64,000 nucleotides of DNA from JAXLQL01 sp046331625 (GTDB taxonomy: Bacteria; Acidobacteriota; Terriglobia; Bryobacterales; Bryobacteraceae): positions 74,563 through 138,562 of the forward strand of contig JAXLQL010000023.1 in assembly GCA_046331625.1 (NCBI GenBank), read 5' to 3'. The notes under the pieces are model-generated. The model made no database searches. It was not told the DNA's origin and saw nothing but the letters and a program-made list of their open reading frames with translations. The position numbers and the translations under genes were made by a program. Below, in pieces: positions 39,421 through 45,961 of this stretch; the stretch's first letter is position 1; the number at the start of each line of letters is the position of its first letter.

Positions 39421-40494
39421 ATGGCGATCCCGACGACTTACCTCGCGGCCCTGCTGCTGGCGATCTCGAGCATGCTTTGCTGGGGCAGTTGGGCCAACAC
39501 GATGAAATCGGTAACCGGCCCGAAATGGCGGTTCGAACTTTTCTATATCGACTACGCGATCGGCCTGTTGTTGTGCGCATTGTTCGTGGCGTTCACGTTC
39601 GGGATGCTGGGCAGCTCCATCACTTTCCTCGACAATCTGGAGATCGTGCGCAAGCGGCAGCAGGTGATGGCCGCCGCGGCGGGCGCTGTGTTCAATCTCG
39701 CCAACATGCTGCTGGTGGCGGCGATTTCGGTGGCGGGAATGGCGATCGCGTTTCCGGTGGGGATCGGCCTCGCGCTGATCATCGGCGTAGTGTGGAGCTA
39801 CATTCTCAGCCCGCGCGGCAATCCGCTGTTCCTGTTCGGCGGATGCCTGTTCGTGCTGGCGGGCATCGTGGCCACGGCGATCGCCTACTCGGTGCTGCAG
39901 AAGAAGAAGGCAGCCGAAGCGCCCAAGCAACCACAGCCGCAGCCCCGGGATTATCATCGCGGGCGGTCTTCCTCGTCCGCCAAGCCGAGCCAGTGGAAGG
40001 GGATCGTGCTGAGCCTGGTGAGCGGCGTGTTGATGGGTTCGTTCTATCCGTTGGTGGAACAGGCACGCCGTGACGATATCGAAATGGGCGCCTACGCAAT
40101 CGCGGTGTTGTTCGCGGTGGGTGTTTTCCTTTCTACGCCGATCTACAGTTTGTTCTTCATGAACCTGCCGGTGCAGGGCCAGCCCGTCTCGCCGTTGAAA
40201 TACTTGAAGGGCACGGGGCGGCAACACGCGTTCGGACTTCTGGGCGGAGCGATCTGGTGCGTGGGGGCGATCGCCAACTTCGTTGCGGCGAGCGCGCCGC
40301 CGGCTGTGCAAGTGGGTCCAGCCACCAGCTACGCGTTGGGCCAAGGAGCGACGCTGATCAGCACGCTGTGGGGGTTGTTGGTGTGGAAGGAGTTCGAGGG
40401 AGCCCCAGCCACGGCGCGCAGTTTCATCGGCGGAGCGCTGGTTCTCTATGTGATCGGGCTTGCGTTGGTGGCGGCTGCCCCGCTGTTCGCCTGA
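39421..40494 (+). CDS. DMT-superfamily permease, GRP sugar/ureide transporter-like
   Basis: This 357-residue inner-membrane protein has ten predicted helices. The opening MLCWGSWANTMKSV...KWRFELFYIDYAIG is characteristic of the GRP/ureide-permease branch of the drug/metabolite transporter superfamily. A charged cytoplasmic loop (QKKKAAEAPKQPQPQPRDYH) separates two five-helix halves, and the second half repeats the pattern with LMGSFYPLVEQAR and WCVGAIANFVAAS. It probably imports a sugar or small heterocycle by proton symport. It starts immediately at the stop of the secreted beta protein. Confidence 0.85.
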   Translation: MAIPTTYLAALLLAISSMLCWGSWANTMKSVTGPKWRFELFYIDYAIGLLLCALFVAFTFGMLGSSITFLDNLEIVRKRQQVMAAAAGAVFNLANMLLVAAISVAGMAIAFPVGIGLALIIGVVWSYILSPRGNPLFLFGGCLFVLAGIVATAIAYSVLQKKKAAEAPKQPQPQPRDYHRGRSSSSAKPSQWKGIVLSLVSGVLMGSFYPLVEQARRDDIEMGAYAIAVLFAVGVFLSTPIYSLFFMNLPVQGQPVSPLKYLKGTGRQHAFGLLGGAIWCVGAIANFVAASAPPAVQVGPATSYALGQGATLISTLWGLLVWKEFEGAPATARSFIGGALVLYVIGLALVAAAPLFA

Positions 40495-40571
40495 CGCGGA
40501 ATTGCCCGAACGCGGCTCAATCATCTCAACGAAAAGATCCAACCGGCCCTTGCTCTGCGTAGACAAGGGTG

Positions 40572-41186
40572 ATGATAGCTTCGGCAATGATGAGCGCAGG
40601 GTCGGGCCCGATCCCGATTCGCCCCGCCGAACCCGATTGGAGCGGCCTCATCGGCCGCATCGCGGGCGGCGAGCAACAGGCACTGGCGCAGTTCTACGAT
40701 CAAACCAGCCGGTTGGTTTACAGCATCGCGTTGCGGGTGGTGGGGAATCCGGCCGATGCGGAAGAGGTGACGCTCGACGTCTACTCGCAGGTGTGGCGTT
40801 CGGCGGCGGATTACAGCTCGCAGCGCGGAACACCCACGGCATGGCTGATCATGATGGCGCGCAGCCGGGCGCTGGACCGGGTACGGTCGCGCGAGGTGAG
40901 GCAGGGCCGCGAGACCGGGCTTGACGCGGTGGCCGAAGCACGGTCGAGCGGAGAGTCCGCCGAAGAGTCGGCGCTGATGGGCCAAATGAAACAGCGGGTC
41001 CGCAGTGCGCTGAGCTTACTTTCGGCTGAGCAGCGGCAAGCCATCGAGATGGCGTTCTTCGGCGGACTGTCGCACTCGGAGTTGGCGGAGAAGTTGGGAG
41101 AGCCGTTGGGAACGGTGAAGACGAGAATCCGGTCAGGAATGTTGCGCCTGCGACAAGCGTTGTCGGCGAAAGGAGGTGTGCAATGA
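40572..41186 (+). CDS. ECF RNA polymerase sigma factor (SigK-like)
   Basis: This 204-residue protein has region 2 (LAQFYDQTSRLVYSIALRVVGNPADAEEVTLDVYSQVW, with the D-A-E-E-V-x-D-V-F/Y core) and region 4 (ALSLLSAEQRQAIEMAFFGGLSHSELAEKLGEPLGTVKTRIRSGMLRLRQAL, a helix-turn-helix for the -35 box). The overall pattern fits the SigK/ECF19-type group, which is paired with RskA anti-sigma factors. The gene next to it encodes exactly such a protein and overlaps by 4 nt. Starts at 40569 (GTG), 40572 (ATG) and 40587 are possible; 40572 is preceded by AAGGGTG. Confidence 0.92.
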   Translation: MIASAMMSAGSGPIPIRPAEPDWSGLIGRIAGGEQQALAQFYDQTSRLVYSIALRVVGNPADAEEVTLDVYSQVWRSAADYSSQRGTPTAWLIMMARSRALDRVRSREVRQGRETGLDAVAEARSSGESAEESALMGQMKQRVRSALSLLSAEQRQAIEMAFFGGLSHSELAEKLGEPLGTVKTRIRSGMLRLRQALSAKGGVQ

Positions 41187-41938
41187 CGGAACGCGAACTG
41201 CTCCAACAGCAATGCGACGACTACGTCTTCGGCACCCTCGACACGGACGAACGGCAACAGTTGGACGCGCGCATCGCGGCTGGGGACCGGCAAGTGCGCG
41301 AGTTGGTCCAAGAAGCGCGGGAGACGATTTCTCAGGTGGCGTTCAGTGCGCCGATGGTGGATCCTCCGGCGTTGCTACGAGGGCGGCTGTTGAGCGGCAT
41401 CCGAGCCAACTCGCCGCCATCTTCGCGATTCCGCACCATCATGTCGATCGCCGGCTGGGCAGTTGCCGCTGCCCTGGCGGCGATCGCTATTCACATTTAC
41501 CAGGACCGCTCCTCCACCGAACGCGAACTGGCGCAGGCCAGGCTCGAGGTGGAATCGCTGCGTTCGACCGCGGCACGCAGCCGCAAGGTGCTCGATGTGT
41601 TGCGGGCGCGCGATGCGCGCTTCGTGCGGCTGTCGACGGCCGAGCAGCAACCCACGTTCCGCGCTTTCTGGAGCCGCGAAGCGGGCTTGCTATTGGCGGG
41701 CTCGAACGTACCAGCGCCGGCCACGGGCCGGACCATGCAACTGTGGGTGGTGCCGAAGAAGGGCAACCCCATCAGTGCGGGCGTGTTCGCACCGGAGTCG
41801 AATGGCGAGGTGTTGTTGGTGGCGCAAGGCGTGGCCGATCCGGGCGACGCGGCGGCACTGGCGATCTCGGATGAGCCGGCGGGCGGGAGTCCGCAGCCGA
41901 CGACAAAGCCGGTGTTCGTTGGTCCGCTGGGAGAGTAG
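41183..41938 (+). CDS. membrane anti-sigma factor, RskA-type
   Basis: This 251-residue protein should hold the preceding sigma factor inactive. The N-terminal 75 residues are an anti-sigma domain (CDDYVFGTLDTDERQQLDARIAAG) without the HxxxCxxC zinc motif. One membrane helix lies at about 86-106 (TIMSIAGWAVAAALAAIAIHI), followed by a coiled coil (ERELAQARLEVESLRSTAARSR) and the RskA C-terminal extracytoplasmic domain (AFWSREAGLLLAGSNVPAPATGRTMQLWVVPKKGNPISAGVF). The signal that triggers release is not known. ATGA overlap couples it to the sigma gene. Confidence 0.9.
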   Translation: MTERELLQQQCDDYVFGTLDTDERQQLDARIAAGDRQVRELVQEARETISQVAFSAPMVDPPALLRGRLLSGIRANSPPSSRFRTIMSIAGWAVAAALAAIAIHIYQDRSSTERELAQARLEVESLRSTAARSRKVLDVLRARDARFVRLSTAEQQPTFRAFWSREAGLLLAGSNVPAPATGRTMQLWVVPKKGNPISAGVFAPESNGEVLLVAQGVADPGDAAALAISDEPAGGSPQPTTKPVFVGPLGE

Positions 41939-41948
41939 AAGGGCGCCG

Positions 41949-43592
41949 CTACATGCGGCAACTGCGCGCGGGCGGCCGGGTTCCCACTGGCCGCTTCGCT
42001 CGCAGCATTTGAAACCGCCCCTCGCGAGTCGCGTCGTGATCCGGCAGATCGCGCACAACCTCGTCGTAACGGTTGGGCACCAGGAAGTCGCGATCGGGAC
42101 TCGAGCGGATCAGCCGGCCGAGGTCAGCGGTGTCCTGGAAGGCGATGACACTGGCGAGAGCTTCGTCGTTGGGCAAGCCCCAAGCTCGCAGTTCGGCGGC
42201 GTAGCGTGGCCGGTGCTTTTCGAGGTCCAGGAATTCGGCCACGGGCATCACGATTCCCATGCTCCGAAAGTCGAGGGCGAAACCCTTCGGGGGCTGACCG
42301 CCGCCGGGGAAAGCATACCGAACCTTGTGGAGCGGCAGCACGGTGGCGTGGAAGTTGTCGATGCCATCGACGATGACGAGTTCCCGCTGGCGGCCGGCTT
42401 CGCAGAACTCGTTGAGTACGATGCCGGGGCCTAACGCCTGGTTCGAGCCGGCGGCGATCCTCCAAAACAAGAACCATGCGAAGCAACCCGCCACCAGGGA
42501 GACCATCATCAGGCGCCTTTCGCCGTAAACGTTGGCTGCGGCGACAGCCACGCAGAGCGGCAGCAGGTAGGTACCGTTGCGGTATTGGAAGGATACGATG
42601 GCCAGCGACATGACGGCGATCCAGACCGCCACCACCACGGCATCGGGCTCACGCTTGCGGACGGCTTTCGCCAAGCCCCAGAGGGCGGCCGGCGCCACCC
42701 AAGCGATCATCGGATAGTGGTTCAACAGCACCGAGCCATAGAACTTCCAAGCGCTTTCGGCGGCTTGTTGCGGCGGCGCGCCGGTTCCGTAGGCGAGCAG
42801 TTCCACTTGCACGAATTCGGTCCAAAACCAGCGGGGGTGGATTGAGTATTGATAGGCGAACCAGGGCGCGGCTAGGAGAAGTGAGCCGGTGCTGATTGCG
42901 AGGATCCGGAGCCATGGCGGCGATTGGCGGGACTGAAGTCCCGCGCAGGCTGAAGCCCGCCCCACATTTGGCGAGGCCTTCCTCCAACGGACGAGTTTGA
43001 AGCTACCGAGGATCAACAGAGGGATGAGCCCGGCAGTGCTCTTGAGCAGGATCGCGGCGACCGTAGAGACACAGAACGCTACTTGGCTGAAACGCTTGTC
43101 GAGGGCTGGGTCGCGGGCTAGGACGAAGCAGCAGAGGGCGATGCAGAAGGTCAGCGGACCATCGGTGAGATTGCGGCCTGTCAGTTCGAAAAACCCCGAG
43201 CCAACCAGGAACATCGTGGCGAGGATATTTTGAAAGTCACTTTCGCGCCCCCAGTTGACCAGGATCAGGAGACACAGGGCTCCGGCCAAGGCAGACGGCA
43301 ATCGAAGAGCCCAGACAGAAACGCCGAAGACCTTGACCGAAGCCGCCGAAAGCCAATACACGAGCGGCGGCTTGTATAGGAAGAAGCGGCCCAGGAAATA
43401 CGGCGTGGACCACTCGCCTTGCGTTGCCATTCGAATGGCGGCGTTCGAGTACACGGCCTCATCCTGCGGTTCCACATCGTGGACGCCGTCGAGCGTTCCC
43501 ACGCCAATGGAGTCGTGCTTCTGGAGGATCAGGACCGTCCAGAACAGCAACCATGCGATCGCGAGAAGCGCCAGGGTCCGGCGGGAGAACAT
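41949..43592 (-). CDS. GT39-family membrane glycosyltransferase (ArnT/PMT-like) with an in-frame repeat
   Basis: This 547-residue polytopic protein uses a polyprenyl-phosphate sugar donor. HDVEPQDEAVYSNAAIRMATQGEWSTPYFLGRFFLYKPPLVYWL is the first extracytoplasmic loop, with the acidic pair (D/E) and the YKPPLxYWL motif of ArnT. About ten helices follow, then a soluble C-terminal region with LPLHKVRYAFPGGGQPPKGF. Within a loop after LILGSFKLVRWRK, residues SPNVGRASACAGLQSR derive from a dispersed hairpin repeat (42927-42966) and do not fit the family. The acceptor could be lipid A, a lipid-linked glycan or protein. It ends 10 nt after the anti-sigma gene of the opposite strand. Confidence 0.85.
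   Translation of the reverse strand: MFSRRTLALLAIAWLLFWTVLILQKHDSIGVGTLDGVHDVEPQDEAVYSNAAIRMATQGEWSTPYFLGRFFLYKPPLVYWLSAASVKVFGVSVWALRLPSALAGALCLLILVNWGRESDFQNILATMFLVGSGFFELTGRNLTDGPLTFCIALCCFVLARDPALDKRFSQVAFCVSTVAAILLKSTAGLIPLLILGSFKLVRWRKASPNVGRASACAGLQSRQSPPWLRILAISTGSLLLAAPWFAYQYSIHPRWFWTEFVQVELLAYGTGAPPQQAAESAWKFYGSVLLNHYPMIAWVAPAALWGLAKAVRKREPDAVVVAVWIAVMSLAIVSFQYRNGTYLLPLCVAVAAANVYGERRLMMVSLVAGCFAWFLFWRIAAGSNQALGPGIVLNEFCEAGRQRELVIVDGIDNFHATVLPLHKVRYAFPGGGQPPKGFALDFRSMGIVMPVAEFLDLEKHRPRYAAELRAWGLPNDEALASVIAFQDTADLGRLIRSSPDRDFLVPNRYDEVVRDLPDHDATREGRFQMLRAKRPVGTRPPARSCRM
42927..42966 (+). repeat. dispersed two-hairpin repeat, copy inside the glycosyltransferase gene
   Basis: The copy contains GCGGGAC-TGAA-GTCCCGC (42927-42944) and GCAGGC-TGAA-GCCCGC (42945-42960, one mismatch) followed by CCCACAT. 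The host gene is on the minus strand and remains open; the repeat has no stop codon in any frame of that strand. Confidence 0.85.
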
Positions 43593-43601
43593 ATTGCGGT
43601 T

Positions 43602-45665
43602 TTACCGCATCGGCCGGAAAGTCACCAACTCCGCCATCTTCTCCAGCGGGAGGAACACGTCGATTCCTGTGGTCCGCATCTGGTCACCAGTGACGGTGAG
43701 CACCCTCGGATCGGTTGCGAAAGTCACTTGATAAGAGCGCCCAGGGACCAGTTCGCCGAGGATCAACCGGTAGGTTGGCGACGAGGATTCGTCGCGCGTC
43801 ACCACGGCCACGGCCGAGTCGAGCGTATCGTTGTAGGCCGCGATCGCATCGGTGACGCCTGCGCCCGGGGCCCCGGTGAGGTGGAGGATCTTACCGCCGC
43901 GCACAATGTCGCGTGTGCTCTTGAACCGGCCCACTTCCGAGGAGGCGAAATCGAACTCGCCACCGCTGAAATCAGCCAGGCGATTCATGAAGACCCACGG
44001 GCCGCCGAACATGTAGCTGCGAGTGACGTAAGGGTCAAGGAGTTGTTCGGGCATGTAGCGGTCCGCGTAGCGGGCTGGGAACGGGAATGTGGAGCCGTAG
44101 ACGCCTTGGCGGGACCCGCGCGCGCCGGAGGCGTCGTTGACGATCGAGGTGACGTAGTGCTGCACCATGCTGAACGTCATCAGGTTGCCGCCGTTCTCGC
44201 AGTTCTCCCACATCACGCGCGGGCGAGCCTTCTGCACTTGCTCGAGAGCGATGGCCAAGCCTTCGGCGCCAGCGGAGTTGGAGTCGAGCGATTCATGGGT
44301 GTGGCTGGTCTTGCGGCATTCCTTGACCATGTTCTCGCCGTCTTGGAGGATCCAGTCGACGTTGTAGTCATCGATGACGCGGATGATCTGTTGCACGATC
44401 CATTCACGCGCGGGGCGGTGGGCCAAGCACAGGGATTCAGCGCCGAGATAGCTGCCGGAGTTGGTGGAAGTCCAGTCTGGATTCTCGTCAAGCACGGGTG
44501 CACTGGAGTCAACCTCGGCCCAGGCGATGTGCAAGCCGAACTTCATGCCGAGGGAGTGGACATAGTCTGAGAGCGCGCGCAGGCCGGAGGGGAACTTGGA
44601 TCGATCCTCATACCAATCTCCGATGCCGCGCGCCCAACCGAGGTCCACGACAAAAGTCTCCATGCCCATTCGAGCGGCGATCTCGGCGTTCCTGCGGAGC
44701 GTCTTTTCGTCGATGGCCGCACCGTAGGCCCAAGAGTCCCAGGTGACGAACGGGAACGTGACGCCTGAGGGCAACTCCTTGGCGAGGGCGGTCTCCACGA
44801 AGCGGTGCGTGACGGCGGCGGCATCATCCCAGGCGCCCTGATAGAAGGCGAGAAAGGCGCGGGGAATCTGGAATTCTTCGCCGACTTCGAGCCGCCGGTA
44901 CAACTCGTCGACTGTAGCGCTCAGGCGCAAGGAACGGTCGCCAGCGGCGTGGGAAGCCGACATGCGAGCGCGCCCATCGAATTCGAGGCCGAGCGCGAGC
45001 CCCTGGTTGTCGTCTCCTGAGATGGCGAGCCAGGCGCAGTGCCGGCCATGGGCGCCGGACTCGGCAGTGACGCCGGAAGCGTCCACCACGCCGACCAACG
45101 TCCGGAATGTGGCGGGATTGGTGGCCAAGGGCAGCCACTGCTCCACGCGCATGGCGGTGAAACGCCGGTACGCGGCGTCAAAGGTCCAAGGAGCCATGTC
45201 GGCTTCTGTGATCACGATGGCTTCGGAACCGGTGTTGCGATAGCGTGCTCCGTAACGCAGCACGGGCAGATCGGGCCACATTTGAAACTCGAGCGTGATC
45301 TCGCAGTCTCCGGCGGGGCAGCCGAGCAGAATCGTCTGCATGAAGCTGCCGCGGGCGGCTGGACGGGAGCTCTGGCTAAGCAAGCGGTAGCTCGAACTAC
45401 CCCGGTAGGCGACATCCCCGGCTTTGAGGCGGATCAGAGAGGAGGAACCGGGAGCTGGAATCCAGGCATTTCCCTGAGCAGGGGTCATGGCTTCGAGTTC
45501 GAGTTCGCCGGCCGGAGTGAGCTGGATTACTGTCTCGAGGGCTCCATTCGAAAGCGACCAGCGTCGTTCGGCGGAGTCAAAGCGAAAGTCAAACCCGGCG
45601 CTGGCGGGCAGCGCAAGAAGAGCGGCAAAGAGAAGGCGAAACAATCCGTTCCGAGTGTGGGGCAT
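43602..45665 (-). CDS. secreted GH36-like alpha-galactosidase
   Basis: This 687-residue exported enzyme (signal peptide 1-23, LLFAALLALPASAG) has an N-terminal beta-sandwich (VIQLTPAGELELEAM...) and a TIM barrel: FVTWDSWAYGAAIDEKTLRRNAEIAARMGMETFVVDLGWARGIGDWYEDRSKFPSGL, LGMKFGLHIAWAEVDSSAPVLDENPDW, WILQDGENMVKEC (nucleophile Asp expected here) and MWENCENGGNLMTFSM. The order agrees with GH36/melibiase-type enzymes, though LQDGEN replaces the common KWDxN. A beta C-terminal domain follows. It probably cleaves alpha-galactosides outside the cytoplasm. A palindromic operator lies 24 bp upstream, and the GT39 gene follows 9 nt downstream. Confidence 0.82.
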   Translation of the reverse strand: MPHTRNGLFRLLFAALLALPASAGFDFRFDSAERRWSLSNGALETVIQLTPAGELELEAMTPAQGNAWIPAPGSSSLIRLKAGDVAYRGSSSYRLLSQSSRPAARGSFMQTILLGCPAGDCEITLEFQMWPDLPVLRYGARYRNTGSEAIVITEADMAPWTFDAAYRRFTAMRVEQWLPLATNPATFRTLVGVVDASGVTAESGAHGRHCAWLAISGDDNQGLALGLEFDGRARMSASHAAGDRSLRLSATVDELYRRLEVGEEFQIPRAFLAFYQGAWDDAAAVTHRFVETALAKELPSGVTFPFVTWDSWAYGAAIDEKTLRRNAEIAARMGMETFVVDLGWARGIGDWYEDRSKFPSGLRALSDYVHSLGMKFGLHIAWAEVDSSAPVLDENPDWTSTNSGSYLGAESLCLAHRPAREWIVQQIIRVIDDYNVDWILQDGENMVKECRKTSHTHESLDSNSAGAEGLAIALEQVQKARPRVMWENCENGGNLMTFSMVQHYVTSIVNDASGARGSRQGVYGSTFPFPARYADRYMPEQLLDPYVTRSYMFGGPWVFMNRLADFSGGEFDFASSEVGRFKSTRDIVRGGKILHLTGAPGAGVTDAIAAYNDTLDSAVAVVTRDESSSPTYRLILGELVPGRSYQVTFATDPRVLTVTGDQMRTTGIDVFLPLEKMAELVTFRPMR

Positions 45666-45689
45666 TCAGGTTCACGAACCCAAAGAGGC

Positions 45690-45707
45690 GTCGATATACA
45701 TATCGAC
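45690..45707 (-). promoter_or_regulatory. 18-bp palindromic operator candidate before the galactosidase gene
   Basis: GTCGATATACATATCGAC is a perfect palindrome with a 2-bp centre. It overlaps a plausible minus-strand -10 box (TATATC) 17 bp after TTTTCA and lies 24 bp before the ATG at 45665, the position of a repressor site. The length and CG-containing half sites would suit a LacI- or GntR-type regulator; none is encoded in the window. Confidence 0.5.
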
Positions 45708-45841
45708 TCTTCTGGTGAAAACTTCGTTACAACTATAACGGCGGAAACGAGGGAAGTGTTCCGCCCGAGGAGGGTAAAGTTTTGTAATGAGAGCGGCGTC
45801 CGGGCCAGACACGATACAATTGGGGAGTTGACTGGCTCGGA

Positions 45842-45961
45842 ATGAAGGCGCCGAGTAGTAAGTCCTCGCTGCTTGTGGATTTTCAAGCAGTCGGCATGTG
45901 CGTGGCCACGGTGCCGTGCCCAATGGACGCCAAGCTCGAACGCGGCGGAGTTGCGTCATGA
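45842..45961 (+). CDS. possible 39-codon leader ORF overlapping the hybrid kinase start
   Basis: The frame begins MKAPSSKSSLLVDFQAVGMC and ends LERGGVAS with a TGA that overlaps the kinase ATG (ATGA at 45958-45961). A TACAAT -10-like box lies at 45815-45820. It could be a short coupled leader peptide that controls kinase translation. The protein has no recognisable feature, so coding status rests only on the overlap. Confidence 0.25.
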   Translation: MKAPSSKSSLLVDFQAVGMCVATVPCPMDAKLERGGVAS

